DNA of 64,000 nt from Sphingobacteriales bacterium. Lineage in GTDB: Bacteria > Bacteroidota > Bacteroidia > Sphingobacteriales > Sphingobacteriaceae. This document shows, piece after piece, positions 40,049-48,629 of this stretch. The stretch lies in NCBI GenBank assembly GCA_014763615.1, contig JACXVB010000005.1, positions 84,457 to 148,456 on the forward strand, given 5' to 3'. The notes under the pieces were generated by a model that worked only from the letters and a program-made list of their open reading frames with translations, made no database searches and was not told the DNA's origin. The position numbers were made by a program, and so were the translations under genes. The first letter of the stretch is position 1. Each line of letters starts with the position of its first letter.

Positions 40049-41882
40049 TCCCATAAAGGGAAGCTCCTTTTTGACCTAATTTAGAAATTTTTTCTTCTAC
40101 CTCTGGCTTCATGATTAAAGGTGGAGCATGATGTGGTTTGATGCGAGCATCTATCATTAATGGACCTTTACATGCCCAGTGCTTATGCTCTGTAAAACTG
40201 TTGACACCATAAATATCATGCGAAGGATTGCTACGTGTAAAAGTAATCCAAACAAAGTTATTCATATTTTGGGCAGTAAAATCTGCATCATCACATAAAA
40301 TAATCAAGGGTAAACCAGCTAAATCCATATCTTTCAAATGATGATTTAAGCGATTGATTTCTTCAAGCGTTTGTTCTTCATTTAGATATTTCGGACTTTC
40401 TAGCGCCAAAACACCAGGCATCACCATTTTATGGTTTTCAAATCCTCGCGGAAGCGAAAAAGCCTGAGGGAGTTCTTTCCAAAGTGTTCTTTTCACTTCG
40501 CCAGCAATGGTAAAGGCTACTTTTGAACCCGCATTTAAATCAGAACCACTGTAATCTAAGGTATCAATGGTGGTTTTAGTTTGGAAATGCAAATCTCTGG
40601 TCAAATCAATACGCTCTAAAACATGTTGCATAAAAGCGTAGATATCATGAATATCTAAATTTGGATTATCTTCTTTTGCGCAAATAAACAGGTATTTAGC
40701 TAAGCTGAGTTGGTTTTTACCAAAAATATGATTGGCAATAGTGATGATTTCTTGAGGCTTTCTTTCTTTGAGATAAGGCGTGTAACGCTCGCTACCCAGA
40801 GCGAATAACAAAGGATGAACTCCAGCGGCATCTACGGCATTAACCGCATGTAAACCCGGAATTTCTTTTGGAATGGCTGCTCCCGTAATATCGTGGATGA
40901 GTTCTCCAAAACTGGTGTCTTCTTGTGGTGGCCGACCAACCACGGTAAAACTCCAGATAGGATCTTTGCGATGATAAACACTTCTCACCTTTAACAAAGG
41001 AAAAGGATGTTTTAGGCTGTAATAACCCAAATGATCTCCAAACGGACCTTCTGGCTTATTTTCCATAGGTTCTACCGTTCCGGTGATGACGAAATCAGCA
41101 TCCGCAGAAATGCAAAAACCATCATTATCATAAAAATACCTAAAGCGTCTATTGCCTAAAGCTCCTGCAAAAGTCATCTCTGATAAACCTTCGGGCAAAG
41201 GCATTACCGCAGCCAAAGGATGGGAGGGTGGTCCACCCACAAAAATACTCACTTTTAAAGCTTGTCCTTTAGCATTGGCTTTGGTTTGATGCACCCCAAT
41301 ACCGCGATGCAATTGATAATGCAATCCGATTTCTTCATTTAGGATATAATCATTTCCACGTAATTGAATACGATACATTCCTAAATTGGCATTCATTATC
41401 CCTGGATGGTCTATATCTTCGGTATAAACTTGAGGCATGGTCACAAAAGGCCCGCCATCCATAGGCCAGTTCACAATTCCAGGAATATCAGAAATCTTAC
41501 ACTTGCTAAAATTAACAGGAGCGGCAGAAGGTCTTACTTTTTTAGGCAAAGCTGATAAAGCCGTAAAAGAAACGCCTGCATATTTTAAGGGGTTTTTGAT
41601 GGCTTTGATAGGGTCGTTTTTTAAGCTCACCAAAGTTTTAATGTTTTCGATGGTGTCTCTAAACATAAACTTACTGCGTTCTACTGTACCAAAAAGATTA
41701 GATACCGCAGGAAATTGAGTGCCTTTTAAATTCTCGAAATACAAGGCAGGTCCTTGCTTTTCATATACTTTTAAATGAATGGCAGCCGCTTCTAAATAAG
41801 GATCAACTTCTTCTTTGATGCGGATGAGATGACCATTTTTCTCTAAATCATCTACGCAAGCTCTTAAACTTTTATAACCCAT
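40041..41882 (-). CDS. UbiD family decarboxylase
   Basis: 613 residues. The UbiD fold is clear: CVDDLEKNGHLIRIKEEVDP at the start, GIGVHQTKANAKGQALKVSIFVGGPPSHPLA (prFMN and metal site) and EGPFGDHLGYYSL with the catalytic Glu pair region. It needs prenylated FMN made by a UbiX partner, not in view. Length above 600 matches the menaquinone-futalosine or generic UbiD branch, and quinone synthesis is the best guess. A GATATTTG sequence 8 nt before the ATG may be its promoter. Confidence 0.85.
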   Translation of the reverse strand: MGYKSLRACVDDLEKNGHLIRIKEEVDPYLEAAAIHLKVYEKQGPALYFENLKGTQFPAVSNLFGTVERSKFMFRDTIENIKTLVSLKNDPIKAIKNPLKYAGVSFTALSALPKKVRPSAAPVNFSKCKISDIPGIVNWPMDGGPFVTMPQVYTEDIDHPGIMNANLGMYRIQLRGNDYILNEEIGLHYQLHRGIGVHQTKANAKGQALKVSIFVGGPPSHPLAAVMPLPEGLSEMTFAGALGNRRFRYFYDNDGFCISADADFVITGTVEPMENKPEGPFGDHLGYYSLKHPFPLLKVRSVYHRKDPIWSFTVVGRPPQEDTSFGELIHDITGAAIPKEIPGLHAVNAVDAAGVHPLLFALGSERYTPYLKERKPQEIITIANHIFGKNQLSLAKYLFICAKEDNPNLDIHDIYAFMQHVLERIDLTRDLHFQTKTTIDTLDYSGSDLNAGSKVAFTIAGEVKRTLWKELPQAFSLPRGFENHKMVMPGVLALESPKYLNEEQTLEEINRLNHHLKDMDLAGLPLIILCDDADFTAQNMNNFVWITFTRSNPSHDIYGVNSFTEHKHWACKGPLMIDARIKPHHAPPLIMKPEVEEKISKLGQKGASLYGII

Positions 41883-41957
41883 TATTTCACAAATATCAGA
41901 TTCTGAAAATTGTTTGCATGATTTTTTGTTAAATTCTTTGATGTGGGTCTTTTAAAC

Positions 41958-41994
41958 ACAAAAGGTCGGTGAATGTAGCTCACCGACCTTTTGT
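41958..41994 (-). terminator. Terminator of the S10 peptidase gene
   Basis: ACAAAAGGTCGGTGA (41958-41972) and TCACCGACCTTTTGT (41980-41994) are perfect 15-bp inverted repeats, T-rich on both sides. It separates the peptidase from the downstream decarboxylase. Confidence 0.9.
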
Positions 41995-42018
41995 TTGTAA
42001 CTCCTAAAGGAGCTGTTT

Positions 42019-43569
42019 TTAATGAGTTTGAGCAATAAATGCTGCTACATTATCATGTAATTCTTTGTGTGCATCAGGCTGTAAATATACCATGTGTCCT
42101 GATTGATAATAAGCATAAGAAATGTTAGATTGTAATGCTTTAGGTATTCTGAGGTGTTGCATTTCATACACTCCTTCATAATAAGGTGTCCCTAAATCAT
42201 AATACCCCATGTTTAACATCACCTTCATTTTTGGATTTAAAATCATGGCTTGTGCTAAATCAGGCATCACATTGCCAAACATTTTGAAGCCTCCAGATCC
42301 CGGGGCAGCATGCCTAAAATCCCAAGAACCAAAAACATTGGCAGATAATCTGTAATCTTTACCCTCGCCATAATGTAGTACCTCACGCAAATAATTATTT
42401 CCGGTGGCTACAAATGCAGATTGAATATAAGAATCCATCGGGTCGTAAGCGGGTTCTCTGCCTAAAGGATCTATCGAAAAACCAGTAAATCTGGAATCTA
42501 ATCTGCCAGTAATTTGATCTTGATCACCCAATAAATTTTTAGCGAAGATAGGTCCAGTTATTCTGAGATTGGTTTTTTTAATAAGCTCCACAGATAAACC
42601 TGTGTATTGGTGCAATTGCATGGCAATATTGTTGAATTCGGTATCACTGATGGTAGCACCTTCTGCTAATGCTTTAGCATAATCTGTCATGGCAAAATGC
42701 TCTACTTCTTTTAAGAAAGGCTCTAATTTTGCAGGTTTATTTGGGATTTTATGATGATACCAAGCGGTTGCAGCATAAGTAGGTAAGTTGAGAGGGAAAG
42801 GTAAATCCATGCCAGGATCCATATCTACCATATCAGACATGTTATTCCAGCTTAGTAACTGAGAAAGCATGATGATGCCATTCATGTTCATGCCTTTGTT
42901 TTGTACCAATTGATACACCACGGCTGCATTTCTAAAAGTGCCATAACTTTCTCCAAATAAATATTTGGGAGAGTTCCAACGGCTGTAATCTGTAATAAAC
43001 TGCGTGATAAAATTGGCGAAAGCCCGGGCATCTTCATCTGTGCCATAAAAATCTTCTTTTTTACCAGTTCCGCCTTGTTCTTTGGTGATAATTCTGCTAA
43101 ATCCAGTGCTTGGAGCATCAATAAAAACCAAATCACTAGCGTCTAACAAGCTGTAATTGTTGTTGATGGTTTGATAAGGTGCTTTAACCATGGTGGTATC
43201 GTTTAATTTTACCACTTGTGGACCCCAAGCACCCATGTGTAGCCAGATAGAAGCACTACCGGGGCCACCGTTGTAAATAAAAGTGATAGGTCTTTGGGAT
43301 AAATCGGTTAAACCTGACTTAAAATAGGCAGTATAAAATAGGCTGCAAGTAGGTTTTTCATCTTTATCTTTTAACAAGATGGTACCAGCAACAGCTTTAT
43401 AATCAATAGTTTTTCCTTCTACCGTAACGGTTCCCTTACTTTCTACTTTGCTTTCTTTAATGATGTTGTTAGGTGTAGGGTGGTTGTCTTTTTCTGTTTT
43501 GGTTTGGGCAGCTAGCTGTAAGCTTAAAGATAGGGAGCATAAAAAAATGGAGGATTTGATGAATTTCAT
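42019..43569 (-). CDS. S10 family serine carboxypeptidase
   Basis: 516 residues with a signal peptide (FIKSSIFLCSLSLSLQLAAQ). FIYNGGPGSASIWLHMGAWGP is the S10 substrate-binding motif, GESYGT the nucleophile Ser motif, and GHMVYLQPDAHKEL near the C-terminus the His. It trims C-terminal residues of peptides, probably in the periplasm or outside. Alone in its transcription unit. Confidence 0.88.
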   Translation of the reverse strand: MKFIKSSIFLCSLSLSLQLAAQTKTEKDNHPTPNNIIKESKVESKGTVTVEGKTIDYKAVAGTILLKDKDEKPTCSLFYTAYFKSGLTDLSQRPITFIYNGGPGSASIWLHMGAWGPQVVKLNDTTMVKAPYQTINNNYSLLDASDLVFIDAPSTGFSRIITKEQGGTGKKEDFYGTDEDARAFANFITQFITDYSRWNSPKYLFGESYGTFRNAAVVYQLVQNKGMNMNGIIMLSQLLSWNNMSDMVDMDPGMDLPFPLNLPTYAATAWYHHKIPNKPAKLEPFLKEVEHFAMTDYAKALAEGATISDTEFNNIAMQLHQYTGLSVELIKKTNLRITGPIFAKNLLGDQDQITGRLDSRFTGFSIDPLGREPAYDPMDSYIQSAFVATGNNYLREVLHYGEGKDYRLSANVFGSWDFRHAAPGSGGFKMFGNVMPDLAQAMILNPKMKVMLNMGYYDLGTPYYEGVYEMQHLRIPKALQSNISYAYYQSGHMVYLQPDAHKELHDNVAAFIAQTH

Positions 43570-44014
43570 GTTTCTATTTTTATTGAATGGAAATTTAAAA
43601 CTATAAAAATTAAAGCTATTAAAAAGATTCTGATTACCCGGACTTCATCTTGTAAAATTGATGTGAGAAAAGTCTGTATTGCATTTTAGGGTTAAGCAAA
43701 GCCCAAAACCTGAGGCATCAATCAATTGCTATGAATGATTTCTTCTGTTATCTTAGTTTTATCCTAGCACTATCCTATATTCAAGGATGCTTCATCTTAC
43801 GTTGATCTAAGCTTCATCCTTCGTCTTTTGATATTTGATTTAAATAAATAAGGTAAAGAGGGAGAGGTGGAATTAGAAGATATTTCTTATTCGAATTTAA
43901 GAGATTTAAGGTTTAAAAGCAAGAGGAATTTGTATAGATGAAGGAATAAGGAGCAAGGAAAAAAGAGTAAGGATCATTTTTGTCATCTTGCTAGAAATCA
44001 GTTTGGTATAGGTT

Positions 44015-44077
44015 TTCCGGACGGAGTCCTCGGTTTTCTTGAAGGCATTTCAGTGACCCTAAAGGAACACTGAAATG
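44015..44077 (+). repeat. Folded repeat, copy B
   Basis: TTCCGGACGGAGTCC, then GTTTTC, then a perfect 10-bp stem CATTTCAGTG (44046-44055) with CACTGAAATG (44068-44077) around ACCCTAAAGGAA. Aligns with copy A at 27571. Confidence 0.65.
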
Positions 44078-44255
44078 AGTAGCGATATTTTAAGATCATT
44101 ATATTGCATAAAATATTAGGATTTATCCAATTTTAATCAAGTCAGCAACATTAAAAATTAAGATATTTTTAATTTTATCTTTAAAAAAATCTTAATTTAG
44201 ATTAAGTAGAGATTTTGACCCGATTTATGATTTATTCAATCAACAAAGATTAAAC

Positions 44256-44322
44256 ATAAAAATTAACCCAAAGTTGAAATTAAATTAAACGTCTTTTTGC
44301 TCATTAATTAAATAAGGGAAGG
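44256..44322 (+). repeat. Direct repeat, left copy
   Basis: About 68 bp starting ATAAAAATTAACCCAAA and ending CATTAATTAAATAAG. The right copy is at 46979-47047, same orientation, about three quarters of bases alike by eye. Confidence 0.6.
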
Positions 44323-44348
44323 TCACTCTAGGAGCAGCCTAACCTTGG

Positions 44349-44412
44349 TTTTACCCACCTCATGGTAGTAAAATCATTAATAAGTCCTGATGCTTTAAGA
44401 ACTTGAGGACTT
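44349..44412 (+). promoter_or_regulatory. Two-hairpin leader upstream of the Cys-rich peptide
   Basis: Hairpin 1: TTTTAC (44349-44354) with GTAAAA (44368-44373). Hairpin 2: AAGTCCT (44392-44398) with AGGACTT (44406-44412), extendable to TAAT/TTATTA with a bulge. It may be an attenuator, but no clean T-run follows. Confidence 0.35.
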
Positions 44413-44493
44413 TATTAAAAAAATTTAAAGAATAATACATTGGAAAATTTTGTAAATTAAGTTTCGGTAAAATTCAAAAGGTGTTGAGTAAAA

Positions 44494-44655
44494 ATGAAAA
44501 TGGCAGGTAGTGATAGTGGTTTGAACCCTAAAATTGATGCGTGTATTGGTTTAGATTGTGGTAAATATTGTGTCTATATACTAAACGGTACGTGCTATGC
44601 TGGAACTTGTCAATCGTATTTTGGATCAGCAAAATTTTGTTCAACTCTTATGTAA
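44494..44655 (+). CDS. Six-cysteine small peptide
   Basis: 53 residues, too short for usual gene callers. ATG at 44494, stop at 44653. Cys at 17, 22, 26, 34, 39 and 49, with Gly, Tyr and Ser between (CIGLDCGKYC, NGTCYAGTCQ). The first 16 residues lack a Sec signal and could be a leader (GLNPKIDA). The gene is followed after 61 nt by a thioredoxin-fold protein on the same strand. No lanthipeptide synthetase or radical SAM gene is near. It may be a disulfide-rich or modified secreted peptide; function unknown. Confidence 0.5.
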   Translation: MKMAGSDSGLNPKIDACIGLDCGKYCVYILNGTCYAGTCQSYFGSAKFCSTLM

Positions 44656-44716
44656 ATATTCAATGAAATCTAGCAGAGCATTATCATAGGTTTGCTAGAT
44701 TTAAATTAAAACAGAT

Positions 44717-46246
44717 ATGAATCATTTAAAAGTATTTCGTCTTTTTTGCATGGTCTATTTTTTATTACTAATCTATCAACAATCTTTTGGTAAGAAAATA
44801 GATGCGTCGAACTTAAATGTAATAGCAGGCACTTCTGCCATAACAGGGGAAATAAAGACAACAGATCACATCAATAAAGACAACATTTACGTATATATAA
44901 CCGTTCCGCATAACATCTCTGGTGAATTTGTAAAATACAAGGCCTTAGTTGATCATTCCGGAAAATTTTCTTTGGACTCGGTTGCTATTGAAACAGATAC
45001 CTGTTTAGTTAGCTTATACACCAGTTTAAATCCAGAAAAATATCTTTTTGTTAAATTAATAAACGGAGAGGTTACTCATCTAAATATTACCTTTCAGTCT
45101 GATTTTATCATTAAAGATATTCATATTACACCGGCTATGAATACAAGTGATGTGACCAGAGGCTTTGAGGTGATGCTTAAAGCGCTCACGCATAAAGGAA
45201 ACAGGTCTATTGAACCTCCTTTGTATAATCAAAGTGTCGGTTATTTTCAGAATTATGTTCAAAAGATCTTATCAGAAAGATTGGAAGTCATCCATAAGGA
45301 TACATTAATATCAAATGATTTGAAGGAGCTGTTATCTAAGGATCTTCGTTTATCCATATATAATGCCCATGTTTTTGATTATGAAAATGAGATGTATCGT
45401 AATTTTTATAATCTTAATGGGAACGAGGATCAAAAACCAGACCTTCAAAAGATCGATAGATCTTATTTCCATTTCTTAAAGGATTTTGATCTTAATGATC
45501 CGCAATATCTAAATAGTCTAAACTTTCTTGATTTCCAAAAAGAAATCCTTCAAAATGAAACCTTAGGAATTCCTATGATCGGAGATAGCGATATTCCTTC
45601 CTGGCTGAAAAAAGTAAAAGCGATTTTATCAGATTTAGTTGGATTCGATCATGGATCCTATTATGATATTTTAGCAGCCAACGCCTATGCGAGACAGCTC
45701 AATGAAGAGGTAAGCCCCTTAACTGTCACTCAAAAAGAAAATATCACGAGCTATTGGAAAGATGGAGCAATTGCTCAGATCTTATTCCGGAAAAATAAGG
45801 AAGTTATAGCATTGAACCAGCTCAAATCACCTGTGGTGGTAAAGGATGTTTCATTAGTTTCTGCTAATAAAGTTTTAGAAACCATTATTGCTCAACATCA
45901 AGATCAGGTGGTTTTTGTTGATCTGTGGGCCACCTGGTGTGCCCCTTGTCTGGAAGCTATGCAACAATTCAGAAGTACAAAGCAAGAGCTAAAGGGCAAA
46001 GGTATTGTGTTTGTGTATTTGACAAATTCTTCCTCACCTGTAAAGCTATGGGAAGAAAAAATTAAGGGTATAGGAAATGAACATTATTATCTGACCGACG
46101 CTCAATGGACATACCTTATGAACCATTATGAGCTAGAAGGTATTCCGTCTTATCTGTTATTTAATAAACAGGGTGTGCTTGTTCAAAAATTTACGGGCTT
46201 TCCCGGAAATGTCGAAGTGAGAGATATGATTAATGCGTTGTTGTAA
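44717..46246 (+). CDS. TlpA-like thioredoxin-fold exported protein
   Basis: 509 residues. A hydrophobic N-terminus (FCMVYFLLLIYQQSFG) exports or anchors it. A DUF4369-like beta-sandwich part (TGEIKTTDHINKDNIYVYI and SGKFSLDSVAIETDTCLV, about 40-125) and a helical middle precede a C-terminal thioredoxin fold with active site WATWCAPCLEAM (about 398-409) and cis-Pro EGIPSYLLF. It would reduce or exchange disulfides in the periplasm. Its place right after a six-cysteine peptide suggests that peptide as substrate; this is inference. Confidence 0.78.
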   Translation: MNHLKVFRLFCMVYFLLLIYQQSFGKKIDASNLNVIAGTSAITGEIKTTDHINKDNIYVYITVPHNISGEFVKYKALVDHSGKFSLDSVAIETDTCLVSLYTSLNPEKYLFVKLINGEVTHLNITFQSDFIIKDIHITPAMNTSDVTRGFEVMLKALTHKGNRSIEPPLYNQSVGYFQNYVQKILSERLEVIHKDTLISNDLKELLSKDLRLSIYNAHVFDYENEMYRNFYNLNGNEDQKPDLQKIDRSYFHFLKDFDLNDPQYLNSLNFLDFQKEILQNETLGIPMIGDSDIPSWLKKVKAILSDLVGFDHGSYYDILAANAYARQLNEEVSPLTVTQKENITSYWKDGAIAQILFRKNKEVIALNQLKSPVVVKDVSLVSANKVLETIIAQHQDQVVFVDLWATWCAPCLEAMQQFRSTKQELKGKGIVFVYLTNSSSPVKLWEEKIKGIGNEHYYLTDAQWTYLMNHYELEGIPSYLLFNKQGVLVQKFTGFPGNVEVRDMINALL

Positions 46247-46257
46247 CTTATAAAATA

Positions 46258-46768
46258 AAACTTTCTTAGGCATAATACTGACGAAGATTTTCTAACAAAA
46301 TATGGATCAGAAAAATTAAAGACACAATTAAAAACGGCAGCAAATTTTTATGATTTTGATTTATCAGATATAAAAGGAAATGAATTTAAATTGGATGAAT
46401 CAAGGAATAAATACACTTCTGTAAATATTTGGGCAAGCTGGTGTGAACCATATATTAAAAATTTTCCAGAGTATGAAAAACTTAAAAAAATATACGAGAA
46501 TCAGCCAATTAACACTGTTTCAATTTCAATAGATAAAAATGTTGCGAATTGGAAGAAATCAATTAAAATAAACAATATAGATGGTTATAATCTAATTGAT
46601 ACGAATGGAATTATTGAAGCGTACTATAAAATTCAACAAGTTCCTTTTTTTATCAACATAAAGCCCGATGGTAGTGTTGCAGATTTAAAAGTCGCAAAAC
46701 CTGGTTCTCAACAGCTTTATGAAATGATTAATAATTACCTTAATGGTAACGACTTGAAGAATAAATAA
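46258..46768 (+). pseudogene. Decayed TlpA-like thioredoxin-fold gene, 5' end lost
   Basis: The open frame runs from 46258 to the stop at 46768 and reads as thioredoxin fold from its first half: FYDFDLSDIKGNEFKLDESRN precedes the strand SVNIWASWCEPYIKNF, then IQQVPFFINIKPDG with the cis-Pro. There is no start codon until a TTG at 46391, which cuts the first strand. The usual CxxC is CEPY here, so the resolving Cys is missing. It probably is a decayed or degenerate copy downstream of the intact TlpA-like gene. A short protein from 46391 (125 residues) could still be made. Confidence 0.6.
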
Positions 46769-46978
46769 AAGTATTAAAATTTTAAACAAAATAAATAGTC
46801 ATTGAAATTCGGACACTTTCACCAAAAAGACAAAATGGATTGCGTTCCAATCTGCCTTAGAATGGTGGCAGTTAGGGATGCAACTTCAGTTTGTAGAAGC
46901 TAAGGAGTTTGTCTGGTTAATCAAAAAAAGATTTTTGTTCAGGTAGTTAAAATAGAAAGATTTAAGTAGCAAGACAAA

Positions 46979-47047
46979 ATAAAAATTAACCCAAATTTTG
47001 AACCTCAAATAAAACGTGTTCTAGTTCATTAATTAAATAAGAAAGGG
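46979..47047 (+). repeat. Direct repeat, right copy
   Basis: Starts ATAAAAATTAACCCAAA and ends CATTAATTAAATAAG, as the left copy at 44256. It does not precede any plus-strand gene. Confidence 0.6.
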
Positions 47048-47149
47048 CCAGAATGTCATCATATTAGTAATCAAAATTATTGGATACCGTTTTCTTAGAA
47101 ACAGACTATTTTTTGATAATGGATACTAAAGGTCTTCATAAAAGCTAAA

Positions 47150-47198
47150 AGTGTAATCTTATTCCTTTTATTTTTAGATAGAGAAACAAGATTACACT
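47150..47198. repeat. Inverted repeat at the end of the efflux operon
   Basis: AGTGTAATCTT (47150-47160) and AAGATTACACT (47188-47198), perfect, 27-nt loop. About 20 nt beyond the stop of the TolC-like gene, so it could act in mRNA 3'-end formation or stability. Confidence 0.45.
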
Positions 47199-47216
47199 GA
47201 GAATGAACTTACCTAA

Positions 47217-48629
47217 TTATTGCCAACCGCCACCCAAAGCTTTATATAAATTTACAACTGCTTGCAGTTTCTGTAGCTGATCATTCACGCTGCTTAATTG
47301 TGCTGCCAATAGTGCTTGTTCTGAAGTGAGCACATCGGTATAGTTGGTTGCAGAGCTAAATTTAAGGAGCTGATAGGTATAATCAACCGATTTTTGTAGT
47401 GCCGCAATTTGCTGACTTCTATAGCCTTCTTTTTCTTTGGCTGTTTGGAAAGCGAATAGCTGGTTAGATACTTCGGAACCAGCGGTGAGCAAGGTTTTTT
47501 GGAAATTATAAAAAGCCTGCTGCTGAGCCGCCTTTGCCGAAAGGAGTCGGGCTTTATTGAGCCCTTTATTAAAAATAGGTTGCGTTAAGCCACCAATCAC
47601 ACTATAAAAAATAGAACGATCAAAGAAATTTTTAAGACTTAAGCTAGATAAACCTCCATTAGCAGTTAAAGTGAGCGAAGGGTAAAAATAAGTTCTGGCC
47701 AAATTGGTGTTTTCGAAAGCACTTTGAAAAGCAAATTCGGCAGCTTGTACGTCTGGTCGGTTTTTGAGTAGTTGAGAAGGAATCCCAAATTTCAAGTTCT
47801 CTAAACTTTTCTCCTCATCTAAATTTGTTCTTTCAATAGAGCCGGCAGGTCTTGCTAACAAAATGTTGAGTGTATTTTCTGTTTCACGTATGCTCCGCTT
47901 TAAATCAGGAATAGTCACCTCCACAGCGTACCTATTGGCTTCGCTTTGCACTACCGCCGCACCATTTACAATGGCCGCATCTTTTAAAGATTTAATGGTT
48001 TTTTCCGCTTTGATACGATTTTGGAGTGTTTGCTGCGTAATGGCCAATTGCTTATCTAGTGCCAACAAGAGGTAATAGTTATTAGCGATATTGCCAATCA
48101 ACTCTGTTTGTACTACTCTTTTGGCGGCATCAGTTTGTAAGAAATTAGCCAGTGCTGCTCTTTTTGCACTTCCTAATTTCCCCCAAACATCAATTTCCCA
48201 AGCAGTACTCAATTGCGCCTTGTAAAGTGCTGTTTTGGTGTTGATGTTAATTCCAGGAGGGAAATTTAATGCTGCTTCAGATTGTTTATTATCGGCAACG
48301 GATAAATCTAAATTTAAGCTTGGGAGATAAGCTACCTTGCTTAAACGCAATTGTGCAGCAGCATTTTTCATCCTTTCTAAAGCACTTTTTAAATCCAAGT
48401 TTTGTTGTAAAGCCTCGTTAATGAGCTTTTGCAATATAGGATCAGTAAATAAATCCTGATAAGGTAAAGTGGCTAAATTACTGGTGTCACTTACTCCAAT
48501 TTGATCTCGATATAGACTATCTGTTGAGCTAAAAGCAGGACGCTGATAAGTTTTGGTAACTTTACATGCAGAAATGCTCAGTAGAAAACAAAATAAGCCA
48601 AAGCCATATAATATCTGTTTGTTATTCAT
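47217..48629 (-). CDS. RND efflux outer membrane factor (TolC/OprM family lipoprotein)
   Basis: 470 residues. Lipobox SISAC-KVT after a hydrophobic stretch gives a lipid anchor. Two OEP repeats follow with helical, Ala/Gln-rich stretches; WEIDVWGKLGSAKRAALANF and the second-half counterpart are typical. It forms the outer membrane exit duct for the pump encoded upstream and overlaps that gene by 8 nt. Confidence 0.92.
   Translation of the reverse strand: MNNKQILYGFGLFCFLLSISACKVTKTYQRPAFSSTDSLYRDQIGVSDTSNLATLPYQDLFTDPILQKLINEALQQNLDLKSALERMKNAAAQLRLSKVAYLPSLNLDLSVADNKQSEAALNFPPGININTKTALYKAQLSTAWEIDVWGKLGSAKRAALANFLQTDAAKRVVQTELIGNIANNYYLLLALDKQLAITQQTLQNRIKAEKTIKSLKDAAIVNGAAVVQSEANRYAVEVTIPDLKRSIRETENTLNILLARPAGSIERTNLDEEKSLENLKFGIPSQLLKNRPDVQAAEFAFQSAFENTNLARTYFYPSLTLTANGGLSSLSLKNFFDRSIFYSVIGGLTQPIFNKGLNKARLLSAKAAQQQAFYNFQKTLLTAGSEVSNQLFAFQTAKEKEGYRSQQIAALQKSVDYTYQLLKFSSATNYTDVLTSEQALLAAQLSSVNDQLQKLQAVVNLYKALGGGWQ

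Larger units (their letters stand above)
43570..44493. other. Long non-coding region upstream of the peptide gene
   Basis: About 920 bp. Contains short direct repeats (GCTTCATCTTACG and GCTTCATCCTTCG near 43790-43825), degenerate heptads (about 43940-43975), the folded repeat copy B (44015-44077), the left direct repeat (44256-44322) and a two-hairpin leader (44349-44412). I see no gene. Confidence 0.5.
46769..47216. other. Intergenic region with a coding remnant and direct repeat
   Basis: About 450 bp. A 42-codon open stretch ending near 46946 (TKWIAFQSALEWWQLGMQ) has a protein-like look but no start and may be a gene remnant. The right direct repeat lies at 46979-47047, and an 11-bp inverted repeat at 47150-47198. 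Confidence 0.4.

Noticed and set aside
44494-46246. Peptide plus neighbour as a lanthipeptide or rSAM peptide cluster
   Set aside because: No LanB/LanC/LanM, radical SAM, ATP-grasp or peptidase-transporter gene is present in the window.
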